Both the position numbers and the translations under genes were made by a program. Below are positions 49,331 through 58,582 of a DNA stretch of 64,000 nt, piece after piece (position 1 is the first letter of the stretch; every line of letters starts with the position of its first letter). Below the pieces are notes generated by a model. The model saw nothing but the letters and a program-made list of their open reading frames with translations. It was not told where the DNA came from and ran no database searches. This DNA is from Faecalicatena_A orotica (GTDB lineage: Bacteria > Bacillota > Clostridia > Lachnospirales > Lachnospiraceae): assembly GCF_040545875.1 (NCBI RefSeq), contig NZ_JBEPMR010000015.1; one strand, given 5' to 3'.

Positions 49331-50029
49331 ATGAAACGGTTCAGTATTTTTAAAGTCATACAGCTATCTGTCTTGGTCATCATGAGTCTTATCAGTATAT
49401 TTCTGCTGTTAAAACCCGGTGTCAAGCAATATGTGTTTTCATCCGTTGAGGCAACTACCTTGTTTATCATGATCTGGCTGGTCCTGATTATCAGCTTCAT
49501 CTTTATTCTGGTAGACTTAAGGCTGATTTCCTCTATGAAATCAAACTACCACAGTCTGTACGGTGTGGCCTATTCAGACCCTCTTTCCGGTATTCCGAAC
49601 CGCTTCAGCTGTGACATTCTGATTGAAAAGTATGTAGATTCAAAGCTGCCGTCCGATATCGGCTGTATTATGATTGATATTACAAATCTTCCTGATATTA
49701 ATAATTCTTACAGCCACGCAATCGGCAACAGGACGATCAAGGAGTTTTCAGACATTCTTTTTTCATGCTCCCTGTCACTTTGTTTTGTAGGAAGAAACGG
49801 GGGCAATAAGTTCCTCGCTATTTTTGAAGACTGTACGCAGGATAAACTGAATTCATTTCTTAAGAAAGTAAAGGACCGCGTGGCATTCCGCAACAAACGT
49901 GCCGATGCGATCCCGATTGAATACAGGGCAGGCTGTGCACTGAACAGTCAGGAGCACCTCACAAATATTACAGAATTGATTGCGCTTGCTAACAAACGGA
50001 TTTATGAAACCTCAGAGACCGGGAGGTAA
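49331..50029 (+). CDS. Membrane GGDEF-like protein with degenerate active site (GGNKF)
   Basis: A 232-residue protein with two transmembrane helices (about 8-27 and 40-60) and a C-terminal GGDEF fold. YSDPLSGIPNRFSCD near 83 and IMIDITNLPDINNSYSHAIGNRTIKEF near 115 are the usual diguanylate-cyclase segments, but the signature near 156 is GRNGGNKFLAIF, so both acidic residues of GGDEF are lost. Catalysis is therefore unlikely; it may bind GTP or c-di-GMP or act structurally. The next gene begins 9 bases after its stop. It is divergent from lepB. Confidence 0.85.
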   Translation: MKRFSIFKVIQLSVLVIMSLISIFLLLKPGVKQYVFSSVEATTLFIMIWLVLIISFIFILVDLRLISSMKSNYHSLYGVAYSDPLSGIPNRFSCDILIEKYVDSKLPSDIGCIMIDITNLPDINNSYSHAIGNRTIKEFSDILFSCSLSLCFVGRNGGNKFLAIFEDCTQDKLNSFLKKVKDRVAFRNKRADAIPIEYRAGCALNSQEHLTNITELIALANKRIYETSETGR

Positions 50030-50038
50030 TCTTTTATT

Positions 50039-51019
50039 ATGGCAAAACTGGATTATGAATACCTTGCCGGGATCCTTGAAAAGGCCCGGGCAGGGGACGG
50101 CAATGCTTTTGCCGAGATTTACACAGCAACTTATTATACGCAGTATCAGGTGATCTGCCAGGATACGCAGGATAAAGATCTGGCTCTGGATCTCCTGCTT
50201 CGGCTGTATACTTCCGCTTTTATGGATATTCATTCCTTAAGCTCACCGAAGTATCTCTTATCATGGCTGGATCAGATCCGGTGTAATATCTGTGCCGAAT
50301 TCTGCAAAACTGTACAGAAAACTTCATCAAGGAACATCCCGATTTCACACAAAGAGGCTGCCCTGGATGCGTTTACGGCCAACCGGATTCTTACCAATGC
50401 ACTTGCAGTATGCGGCATTGCACCTAGTGATGTTCCGGTAGATGTATTGGAAACGTGGATGAATTACACGAAACCGGGAATATACAGGGTCAGATACCTT
50501 ATTTATTCTATGCTGGCAATACTCGTTCTTCTGCCCCTTTTATTTGTAAAACCTTCTGTCAAAGCAGAGTGGACCGGTTCGGGAGAAGGGGGCGCAGAGT
50601 ATTCACTATCGATTCATTCACTTCTTCCTGTGAGCAGCGTCAGTGCCGAGCTGAACGGGTCTCCTGCAGACCTTGAAAAGGCCGGGTACAGAGAATACAG
50701 GGCAGTGGCTGGTGAGAATGGTACGTTGGATATTACCGTGAGGAGTGTGAATGGACAGACATATACAAGAAGCTATGACCTGACCCCATTTGATACTGAA
50801 CCTCCTGTACTGATCACTTCTGACAGGCGCAGCGGAAAGATTTACCTGACAGTCCGGGAGACCTATTCCGGGATAGATTATGAAGGAATCACTGGGTTAA
50901 CTCCTGAATCTTATGACCCACAAAGCGGACTGCTTGTCTTTCCTGTACCAGATGCAGAAGTTACCGTAAAGATTCCGGATAACGCAGGAAATACGCTGAC
51001 TGTCAGTCTGTCTCCTTAA
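50039..51019 (+). CDS. Membrane-tethered protein with a sigma-70 region-2-like N-domain
   Basis: A 326-residue protein. Residues about 8-100 resemble an ECF sigma region 2 (EKARAGDGNAFAEIYTATYYTQYQVICQDTQDKDLALDLLLRLYTSAF, then SPKYLLSWLDQIRCNICAEFCK). No region-4 HTH is evident. A transmembrane helix lies at about 150-170 (YLIYSMLAILVLLPLLFV), followed by an extracytoplasmic beta-rich domain (about 175-326) ending in PDNAGNTLTVSLSP, Ig-like in character. Function unknown. It is co-transcribed with the GGDEF-like protein. It could sense the cell surface and hold or modify transcription at the membrane; that is inference. Confidence 0.6.
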   Translation: MAKLDYEYLAGILEKARAGDGNAFAEIYTATYYTQYQVICQDTQDKDLALDLLLRLYTSAFMDIHSLSSPKYLLSWLDQIRCNICAEFCKTVQKTSSRNIPISHKEAALDAFTANRILTNALAVCGIAPSDVPVDVLETWMNYTKPGIYRVRYLIYSMLAILVLLPLLFVKPSVKAEWTGSGEGGAEYSLSIHSLLPVSSVSAELNGSPADLEKAGYREYRAVAGENGTLDITVRSVNGQTYTRSYDLTPFDTEPPVLITSDRRSGKIYLTVRETYSGIDYEGITGLTPESYDPQSGLLVFPVPDAEVTVKIPDNAGNTLTVSLSP

Positions 51020-51059
51020 ATTGCTGGTATTCAGAATATGTAATGAATATAAATGAAAT

Positions 51060-51129
51060 AAAAAAGACGCTTTAGATATGTTTTTACTGCTGATTTAATG
51101 CAGTTCCAAATCTAAAACGTCTTTTTTTC
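51060..51129. terminator. Bidirectional intrinsic terminator
   Basis: AAAAAAGACGCTTTAGAT and ATCTAAAACGTCTTTTTTT form a long stem around a 30-base loop. It ends the sigma-like gene on the plus strand and gyrA on the minus strand. Confidence 0.85.
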
Positions 51130-51181
51130 GTTACTTAATTTTATAGACTGTGCTCTGTAACTTTAGTCTGCAGATGACTCA

Positions 51182-53674
51182 TCACTCTTCTTCATCCTCT
51201 GATATTTCAACTTCTTCTCCATCGATTTCCGCTGAAGCCTTCCTAACCTTCGCAACACTTGCAACTTTTTCGTTATCCGGCAGGTTGATCAGTTTCACAC
51301 CGGAGGTTACACGTCCGAGTACTGATATGTCAGAGCATTTCATTCTTATAATGATACCTTCTGTATTGATAATCATAATTTCATTATCTTCATCTACAGC
51401 CTTCATTCCAACTACATTGCCTGTCTTTTCGGTGATCTTGTAGCATTTCACACCCTTACCGCCTCTGTTCTGTACAGTAAACTCATCCATATTGGTACGT
51501 TTACCCATACCTTTTTCAGATACGATCAGAAGATCGCTGCCCTGAATACTGATCTGCATTGCGATCACTTCATCACGGTCGCTTAAATTCATTCCGCGTA
51601 CACCCATGGATGTTCTTCCTGTTGCCCTTACGTCCTGTTCGTTAAACCGGATGCACTGTCCATACTTTGTGACAAGAATTACATCTTCCTGATTATCGGT
51701 AATCTTTACTTCAATCAGTTTATCGTCTTCACGCAGCGTAATCGCTGCAAGTCCTGTCTTTCTGACGTTAGCATAGTCCTTGATCGGAGTCTTCTTAACA
51801 AGACCCTTTTCCGTTGCCATGAACAGATATTTGCCGTCCTCATATTCCTGTATCGGAATCATTGCCGTAATCTTTTCATCCGGCATCAGCTGGAGCAGAT
51901 TGATAATGGCTGTTCCTCTGGCCGTTCTGCTTGCCTCAGGAATCTCATATGCTTTCAGACGGTATACCCGGCCTGTATTTGTAAAGAACATAATATAGTG
52001 GTGGGTCGATGTAATAAACAGCTCCTCGATGTAATCGTCATCCAGAGTCTGCATACCCTTGATTCCCTTACCGCCCCTGTTCTGGCTCTTGAATGTATCT
52101 ACCGTCATACGTTTGATATATCCGAGCTTTGTCTTCGTTACCACGACATTTTCCCGAGGTATTAAGTCTTCCATGGAAATATCAAACTCATCGAATCCAA
52201 TAGAGGTTCTTCTGTCGTCACCGTACTTATCAGAGATTATCAGGATTTCTTCCCTGATGACGCCGAGGAGAATCTTCCTGTCTGCGAGGATCGCCTTTAA
52301 TTCTTCGATCCTTTTCATCAGTTCTGCGTATTCGCTCTCCAGCTTCTCTCTCTCCAGACCTGTCAGTGCACGCAGACGCATGTCCACGATCGCCTGGGAC
52401 TGAACCTCTGACAGATCGAACCTTGCCATCAATTCTTCTTTGGCAACCTGTACATTCTTGGAACCGCGGATAATCTTAATAACCTCATCGATATTATCAA
52501 GGGCAATCAGTAATCCCTGTAAGATATGGGCGCGTTCCTCTGCCTTATTCAGCTCATACTTTGTCCTTCTGGTTACGACCTCTTCCTGATGCTTCAGGTA
52601 GTATGTCAGCATATCCAGAATGTTCATGACTCTCGGCTCGTTATTCACGAGTGCAAGCATGATAACGCCAAATGTATCCTGAAGCTGTGTGTGTTTATAC
52701 AGCTGGTTTAAGATGACATTCGGATTCACGTCACGGCGCAGCTCAATACAAATCCTCATGCCTTCACGGCTGGACTGGTCTGCGAGGTCCGTGATACCGT
52801 CGATTTTCTTGTCTCTTACAAGCTCTGCGATCTTCTCGATCAGCCTTGCTTTATTTACCATGTATGGAAGTTCCGTTACAATGATACGGTTCTTACCGTT
52901 AGCCATGGGTTCTATATTAGTGATTGCACGGACTCTGATCTTGCCCCGTCCCGTGCGGTATGCTTCTTCAATCCCTCTTGTTCCGAGTATCTCCGCGCCT
53001 GTTGGGAAATCGGGTCCTTTGACTACCTTTAATATTTCCTCAATTGTTGTCTCCCCGTTCTCTTCGATCTGGTCATCAATGATCTTCACGACTGCGTTGA
53101 TGACTTCCCGCAGATTGTGCGGCGGAATATTTGTAGCCATACCTACGGCAATACCGGACGTCCCGTTTACAAGCAGATTCGGGAATCTGGATGGGAGTAC
53201 CACCGGTTCTTTCTCTGTCTCATCAAAGTTGGGCGCAAAATCAACGGTATCCTTGTTGATGTCTGCCGTCATCTCCATGGATATCTTGCTTAAACGCGCC
53301 TCTGTATATCGCATGGCTGCCGCCCCGTCCCCATCGACGGAACCAAAGTTTCCATGACCGTCTACCAGAGGGTATCTGGTGGACCATTCCTGTGCCAGAT
53401 TAACGAGTGCCCCGTAGATAGAACTGTCTCCGTGAGGGTGGTATTTACCCATTGTATCACCGACAATACGGGCACACTTACGGTGCGGCTTATCGGGTCC
53501 GTTGTTCAGTTCGATCATAGAGTAGAGGATTCTTCTCTGCACCGGCTTTAAACCGTCCCTGACATCCGGAAGCGCTCTGGATGCAATAACGCTCATGGCG
53601 TAATCAATGTAGGAAGTTTCCATGGTCTTTTTCAGGTCTACTTCATGGACTTTATCAAAAATATTATCTTCCAT
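51182..53674 (-). CDS. gyrA: DNA gyrase subunit A
   Basis: The 830-residue DNA-cleaving and wrapping subunit of gyrase. The N-terminal region has SYIDYAMSVIASRALPDVRDGLKPVQRRIL and the active-site tyrosine in AAMRYTEARL near 124. The quinolone-binding region reads HGDSSIYGALV, with S84 kept but glycine at 88 where Asp or Glu is usual. The C-terminal beta-pinwheel carries the GyrA-box-like QNRGGKG twice (about 538 and 740). It ends in an acidic tail (EISEDEEE). Encoded after gyrB, 57 bases apart. Introduces negative supercoils with GyrB. Confidence 0.98.
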   Translation of the reverse strand: MEDNIFDKVHEVDLKKTMETSYIDYAMSVIASRALPDVRDGLKPVQRRILYSMIELNNGPDKPHRKCARIVGDTMGKYHPHGDSSIYGALVNLAQEWSTRYPLVDGHGNFGSVDGDGAAAMRYTEARLSKISMEMTADINKDTVDFAPNFDETEKEPVVLPSRFPNLLVNGTSGIAVGMATNIPPHNLREVINAVVKIIDDQIEENGETTIEEILKVVKGPDFPTGAEILGTRGIEEAYRTGRGKIRVRAITNIEPMANGKNRIIVTELPYMVNKARLIEKIAELVRDKKIDGITDLADQSSREGMRICIELRRDVNPNVILNQLYKHTQLQDTFGVIMLALVNNEPRVMNILDMLTYYLKHQEEVVTRRTKYELNKAEERAHILQGLLIALDNIDEVIKIIRGSKNVQVAKEELMARFDLSEVQSQAIVDMRLRALTGLEREKLESEYAELMKRIEELKAILADRKILLGVIREEILIISDKYGDDRRTSIGFDEFDISMEDLIPRENVVVTKTKLGYIKRMTVDTFKSQNRGGKGIKGMQTLDDDYIEELFITSTHHYIMFFTNTGRVYRLKAYEIPEASRTARGTAIINLLQLMPDEKITAMIPIQEYEDGKYLFMATEKGLVKKTPIKDYANVRKTGLAAITLREDDKLIEVKITDNQEDVILVTKYGQCIRFNEQDVRATGRTSMGVRGMNLSDRDEVIAMQISIQGSDLLIVSEKGMGKRTNMDEFTVQNRGGKGVKCYKITEKTGNVVGMKAVDEDNEIMIINTEGIIIRMKCSDISVLGRVTSGVKLINLPDNEKVASVAKVRKASAEIDGEEVEISEDEEE

Positions 53675-53731
53675 TTTTATATCCTTTCCTGTTTCGTGAA
53701 ATTGTGTAACTGTTCAAAAACCACGAAATTA

Positions 53732-55669
53732 TTATATATCAAGGTTTTTCACATATTTTGCATTCTCTTCGATGAATTCACGTCTCGGCTCTACCTTGTC
53801 TCCCATCAGGGTTGTAAAGGTCAGATCCAGCTCAGAAGATGTCTCTTCATCCATGACAACCCGCAGGAGAACCCGGTGCTCCGGATCCATGGTGGTATCC
53901 CACAGCTGTTCCGCATCCATCTCTCCAAGACCTTTATAACGCTGGATCTTGTTATTCCCGTCTCTTCCGACTTCTGTCAGGATCTGGGCCAGTTCTTCAT
54001 CACTGTATGCATACCATGCCTTCTTGTTCTTCTCCAGTTTATACAGAGGCGGCTGTGCCAGATAAACATATCCGTCTTTGATCAGGTCAGGCATAAACCG
54101 GTATAAAAATGTTAATAATAGTGTACTGATATGAGCCCCGTCAACGTCGGCATCAGTCATGATGATAATCTTATGGTATCTCAGTTTGGAGATGTCAAAA
54201 TCATCATGAATCCCTGTTCCGAATGCAGTGATCATAGCTTTTATCTCTGCATTCCCATAGATTCTGTCCAGTCTTGCCTTCTCGACATTCAGAATCTTAC
54301 CACGAAGAGGAAGGATTGCCTGTGTCGCACGGTCTCTGGCTGTCTTAGCTGAACCGCCGGCGGAATCTCCCTCAACAATATAGATTTCACAGTTTTTCGG
54401 GTCCTTGTCAGAACAGTCTGCGAGCTTGCCCGGAAGTGACATTCCTTCCAGTGCAGACTTTCTTCTTGTCAGGTCCCTTGCTTTTCTTGCCGCTTCTCTT
54501 GCACGCTGCGCCATGACAGACTTCTCTACCGTCATCTTTGCAACGTTCGGGTTCTGCTCCAGAAAAATCTCAAGCTGGCTGCTGACGATACTGTCTACTG
54601 CCCCTCTTGCTTCGCTGTTTCCAAGTTTCTGCTTTGTCTGTCCCTCGAACTGTGGGTCTTCAATCTTCACACTGATGATCGCAGTCAGACCCTCCCTGAT
54701 ATCTTCACCGGAAAGGTTTGGCTCACTGTCCTTGAGCAGTTTATTTTTTCTTGCATAGTCATTAAACGTCTTTGTCAGGGCGTTTCTGAAACCGACTATA
54801 TGTGTTCCGCCTTCAGGAGTCGTAATATTATTTACAAATCCATAAGTATTATCGCTGTAGGAATCATTGTGCTGCATGGCAACCTCGACAGCCACGCCGT
54901 CTTTCATGCCTTCACAGTAAATGATCTGCTCATAGAGCGGCGTCTTGCTCTTGTTCAGATAGGCAACAAATTCCTTGATTCCGCCCTCGTAGTGGAAGGT
55001 CCTTTCCCTTGGCTCCTCCTCGCGTTCGTCCCGAATCATGATCTTAAGGCCCCTTGTCAGGAATGCCATCTCACGGAAGCGCTGTTTCAGAACATCATAA
55101 TCAAAAATTGTTTCTTCAAATATTTCATCATCTGGCAGGAATGTGACTTTTGTCCCAGTCTTGTCAGGCTCACATTCTCCGATCACGTTTAATTTCAAAA
55201 CAACCTTGCCACGCTCGTAGCGCTGCATATAGATCTTTCCCTCGTTGTAAATCTCAACTTCCAGCCACTGTGAAAGCGCATTAACAACAGAAGCGCCTAC
55301 ACCATGTAAGCCTCCTGAAACCTTGTATCCCCCGCCGCCGAATTTGCCGCCCGCATGCAGGATCGTAAATACGACTTCAACCGCCGGAAGCCCGGCTTTG
55401 TGGTTCAGCCCTACCGGGATACCACGTCCGTTATCAATGACTGTTACTGAATTATCAGGATTTATACTAACTGAGATTGTATCACAATAACCGGCCAATG
55501 CCTCATCTACAGCATTGTCCACAATCTCATATACCAGATGGTGGAGTCCTCTTGAAGAAGTGCTGCCGATGTACATTCCCGGCCGTTTCCTGACCGCTTC
55601 CAGTCCTTCTAATATTTGGATTTGATCTGCTCCATACTCGGCGTCAAATTCTGTACCTGTTGCACCCAT
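53732..55669 (-). CDS. gyrB: DNA gyrase subunit B
   Basis: The 645-residue ATPase subunit of gyrase. GHKL ATPase motifs: EIVDNAVDEALAGYCD near 50, DNGRGIPVG near 80 and GGLHGVGASVVNALS near 118. The TOPRIM domain has EGDSAGGSAK near 430 and PLRGKILNVEKARLDRI, with metal-binding DADVDGAHI near 510; the C-terminal IQRYKGLGEM is present. Domain content and length are those of GyrB, not ParE, supported by the recF-gyrB-gyrA order. Begins 11 bases after recF. Confidence 0.98.
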   Translation of the reverse strand: MGATGTEFDAEYGADQIQILEGLEAVRKRPGMYIGSTSSRGLHHLVYEIVDNAVDEALAGYCDTISVSINPDNSVTVIDNGRGIPVGLNHKAGLPAVEVVFTILHAGGKFGGGGYKVSGGLHGVGASVVNALSQWLEVEIYNEGKIYMQRYERGKVVLKLNVIGECEPDKTGTKVTFLPDDEIFEETIFDYDVLKQRFREMAFLTRGLKIMIRDEREEEPRERTFHYEGGIKEFVAYLNKSKTPLYEQIIYCEGMKDGVAVEVAMQHNDSYSDNTYGFVNNITTPEGGTHIVGFRNALTKTFNDYARKNKLLKDSEPNLSGEDIREGLTAIISVKIEDPQFEGQTKQKLGNSEARGAVDSIVSSQLEIFLEQNPNVAKMTVEKSVMAQRAREAARKARDLTRRKSALEGMSLPGKLADCSDKDPKNCEIYIVEGDSAGGSAKTARDRATQAILPLRGKILNVEKARLDRIYGNAEIKAMITAFGTGIHDDFDISKLRYHKIIIMTDADVDGAHISTLLLTFLYRFMPDLIKDGYVYLAQPPLYKLEKNKKAWYAYSDEELAQILTEVGRDGNNKIQRYKGLGEMDAEQLWDTTMDPEHRVLLRVVMDEETSSELDLTFTTLMGDKVEPRREFIEENAKYVKNLDI

Positions 55670-55680
55670 TTAAAAACCTC

Positions 55681-56766
55681 CTAATTTTCTTTTGCTACCT
55701 GCCCATTTTTTACATGGAAAATTTTATTAATAGAAAACCGATGATTTACAAACTCATCTAATCCAGTACATGTGATTACTGTCTGTATATCATGAATACT
55801 GTCCAGTAAGTAGTTTTGCCTGTGTTTGTCCAGTTCAGACAAAACATCGTCCAATAATAATACCGGTGTGTCATTAATCATTGACCTCACCAGCTCAATC
55901 TCTGAAAGTTTCAGCGAAAGAGCCGCCGTGCGCTGCTGTCCCTGGGAACCAAATTTCCTGATATCAAGCGAGCCTGCCGTAAAGCACAGATCATCCCTGT
56001 GCGGCCCAACGGAAGTACTCTTCATCCTGATATCACGCTCTCTGTTTTTCCTCAGAGCCTGTTCAAGCCCCATACTGCCGGTACTTGACTCATAGGTAAT
56101 CGTAATCTTCTCCTTACCGCCTGTCAGCTTATCATGGATTTTCGAAATGATTTTATTTACATCTTTCACGAACTGTTCTCTTCTCTCAGTCACTTTTGTC
56201 CCGTACTCAACTAATTGCATATCCCAGATATCCAATGTCTCTACAAGATTCTCCTGCCTGTATATATCTTTGAGTAAGGAATTCCTTTGATTAATAATTC
56301 GATTATAGTTAGAAAGATTGCTGAGATATACTTTATCCAGCTGAGATAATTCCAGATCAATAAATCTTCTTCTGCCGGACGGTCCCTCTTTGATAATATT
56401 CAAATCCTCCGGCGAAAAAAATACAAAATGGATAATCCCAAATAATTCGCTTGCTCTTCGTATCGGAATCTTATTGATTGCGATTCCTTTCGGACTGTTT
56501 TTCTTCAGATGCATGTCGATCTGGAATTCGGTGCCCCTTTTCTCGATCACCGTTTCCAGATGCGCCTCGTCACTCCCAAACTGTATCAAATCCCTGTCTT
56601 TCGTGCCTCTGTGAGATTTGGTCGTTCCTGACAAATACAATGCCTCCAGAATATTCGTCTTTCCCTGAGCATTATCACCGTACAAAATGTTAGTCTTGGG
56701 GTCAAATTTCAAATCTAACAATTCGTAATTCCTGTAATTCTTTAGCTTTAGAGATTTGATTACCAT
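55681..56766 (-). CDS. recF: DNA replication and repair protein RecF
   Basis: A 361-residue ABC-type ATPase that helps load RecA at gapped DNA. Walker A is GDNAQGKTNILEAL (about 30-43). The signature region is FGSQGQQRTAALSLKLSE near 273 and Walker B is PVLLLDDVLSELD near 300. N-terminal KSLKLKNYRNYELLDLKFD is typical. Lies 42 bases after the S4-domain gene and 11 before gyrB in the conserved origin cluster. Confidence 0.96.
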   Translation of the reverse strand: MVIKSLKLKNYRNYELLDLKFDPKTNILYGDNAQGKTNILEALYLSGTTKSHRGTKDRDLIQFGSDEAHLETVIEKRGTEFQIDMHLKKNSPKGIAINKIPIRRASELFGIIHFVFFSPEDLNIIKEGPSGRRRFIDLELSQLDKVYLSNLSNYNRIINQRNSLLKDIYRQENLVETLDIWDMQLVEYGTKVTERREQFVKDVNKIISKIHDKLTGGKEKITITYESSTGSMGLEQALRKNRERDIRMKSTSVGPHRDDLCFTAGSLDIRKFGSQGQQRTAALSLKLSEIELVRSMINDTPVLLLDDVLSELDKHRQNYLLDSIHDIQTVITCTGLDEFVNHRFSINKIFHVKNGQVAKEN

Positions 56767-56808
56767 TGATGTTTCCTCAAGTATGTCACTATTCTACACT
56801 TTTTCAGA

Positions 56809-57024
56809 CTATTTTTCAATTTTTATTTCCTGTCCGTCAAATTGAACGACATCTCCGTCATATAATTTACGTCCTCTTCTAGTGTCAGTCTCGCCGTTTA
56901 CTTTTGCTTCGCCGTCCTGTATTACCTCTTTTGCTTCGACCCCTGACTCGACCAGTCCTGCTGCTTTCAGTGCCTGTCCCAGCTTAATAAATTCATCTCC
57001 GTCACGCAACTTAATGATTTCCAT
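56809..57024 (-). CDS. yaaA: S4-domain RNA-binding protein (YaaA/YlxM-like RqcP relative)
   Basis: A 71-residue protein that is a bare S4 domain: FIKLGQALKAAGLVESGVEAKEVIQDGEAKVNGETDTRRGRKLYDGDVVQFDG. Position between dnaN and recF is conserved across Firmicutes, where B. subtilis calls it YaaA (RlbA). It is expected to bind structured RNA, probably on the ribosome. Preceded by a GAGGAGC site. Confidence 0.92.
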   Translation of the reverse strand: MEIIKLRDGDEFIKLGQALKAAGLVESGVEAKEVIQDGEAKVNGETDTRRGRKLYDGDVVQFDGQEIKIEK

Positions 57025-57055
57025 ACTGCTCCTCTTTTCTGACTATTTATCTGTA

Positions 57056-58165
57056 CTATGCAACTGCATTAAAGTTTACCGGAAGAATCAGGTAAATATA
57101 GCTCTGATTTTCGTCCTTGATAAAACATGGGGCCTTTGCATTCATGAAATACAGGTCCACTTCCTCGTCATCAATGACTCTGAGGGCATCGATCAGGAAC
57201 TTCGGATTAAATCCGATCAATAAATCTTTTCCTTCTTTCACGATAAAAATCTCCTCATCCATGGATCCGATCTGGGATTTGATCTTCAGCTCCATGGATC
57301 CCTCACGGATATCAATGATGATCGGCTTCTTGTCTCCCTCTTTGATCAGGAGTGTCGCTCTGTCGATACAGTTCAGGAGTTCTCTTTTATTGATTCTGAC
57401 TTTTGTCTCATAATCGCTGGAAAGCATCTGGTCAATCTTGAAGTACTCGCCTTCGATCAGACGTGATACAACGACTGTCCTGTCAAACTCAAACACAATA
57501 TGATTCTTGGTAAATGATATATCAACGTCCGCCTCTGCCTCTCCGCCGATGATCTTACTGATCTCCTGCAGGGTCTTTCCAGGTACGATTACCTTTTTCG
57601 GGGCATAGGATTCTTTTAATTCGATCTTACGGATAGAGATTCTGTGTCCGTCCAGAGAGACTACTTTCAGGACGTTATCTTCGATCTCAAACAGTTCTCC
57701 TGTCATCATCTTGTTTGTATCATTGTCTGCAATCGAGAAGATGGTCTGACGGATCACTTCTTTGAGCGTGAACTCAGAAACGGTAATATAATCATCCTTC
57801 TCGATAATCGGGAGATAAGAGAAATCCTCCCCTGACTGTGCTGCAATATTGAACTTTGCCTTTTCGCAGGTAATCAATGTCTGATTGTCTGCCGTTGTCT
57901 CTATCGTTACCTCACTGTCCGGAAGCTTCCGGACGATCTCAGAAAAGATCTTTGCGTTTAATGCAATGATACCTCTCTCAACAATGTCTCCGTCAATCCT
58001 TGTTTCGATTCCAAGTTCCATGTCATTCGCTGTCAGCTTGATAACATCCATGGATGCGTCAACCAGAATACATTCCAGAATAGGCATAGTTGTTTTTGAA
58101 GGTACAGCTTTTGAAACAATGCTGACTCCTTTTACGAGATTTGATTTTGAACAAATGATTTTCAT
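57056..58165 (-). CDS. dnaN: DNA polymerase III sliding clamp (beta subunit)
   Basis: The 369-residue beta clamp that tethers the replicative polymerase to DNA. It opens MKIICSKSNLVKGVSIVSKAVPSKTTMPILECILVDA and contains the usual three clamp domains (about 1-120, 125-245, 250-369), including FIVKEGKDLLIGFNPKFLIDALRVI. The end is LILPVNFNAVA, near the usual LILPV(R)L terminus. AGGAG precedes the start by 9 bases. It is separated from dnaA by a 417-base region with DnaA boxes. Confidence 0.97.
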   Translation of the reverse strand: MKIICSKSNLVKGVSIVSKAVPSKTTMPILECILVDASMDVIKLTANDMELGIETRIDGDIVERGIIALNAKIFSEIVRKLPDSEVTIETTADNQTLITCEKAKFNIAAQSGEDFSYLPIIEKDDYITVSEFTLKEVIRQTIFSIADNDTNKMMTGELFEIEDNVLKVVSLDGHRISIRKIELKESYAPKKVIVPGKTLQEISKIIGGEAEADVDISFTKNHIVFEFDRTVVVSRLIEGEYFKIDQMLSSDYETKVRINKRELLNCIDRATLLIKEGDKKPIIIDIREGSMELKIKSQIGSMDEEIFIVKEGKDLLIGFNPKFLIDALRVIDDEEVDLYFMNAKAPCFIKDENQSYIYLILPVNFNAVA

Positions 58166-58266
58166 ATGTCAGTAACTCCTTTCGATGGGTGTGGTGAATA
58201 TCTTTTCGACCGCGCATTTTTAAAAATATTTATATAAATCAGCTCCGCCTTCTTAGCCTTAGGGGC

Positions 58267-58560
58267 TGTGGATAAGTTAATAAGTGGTTCCAGGCCTTGA
58301 TTTTAAAGGGTTTGTCCATACTGAAAACTCTGTAGACATCCACTGTATGACCTCGGGATAATGTGGGGATAATCTGAACCTCAAAAAGTCCTTAATCCGT
58401 TATCAACCTCTTAATCCACATGGTTTGAACAGGGTTATCCCAAGCTTATCCACATTAGCCCTGCAAAGTAATGTAAGCTTCATAAAGCCTTGAAACCATG
58501 GGCTTCCCTTAAAGTTAAGCCTGCTGTTAAGGGAGCCTTATTTCAGGCAAATGTGGATAA
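58267..58560. other. oriC: DnaA-box cluster between dnaA and dnaN (part of oriC)
   Basis: The 58166-58582 gap holds consensus DnaA boxes (TTATCCACA) at 58267-58275 (minus), 58446-58454 (plus) and 58552-58560 (minus), with near-matches TAATCCACA (58412-58420) and TTATCCCAA (58435-58443). A hairpin with arms GGCTTCCCTTAA and TTAAGGGAGCC lies at 58501-58537. In many Firmicutes this gap, or this gap together with the one upstream of dnaA, is the replication origin. I see no gene here. Confidence 0.8.
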
Positions 58561-58582
58561 ACAGACTATGTTACTTTTATCA

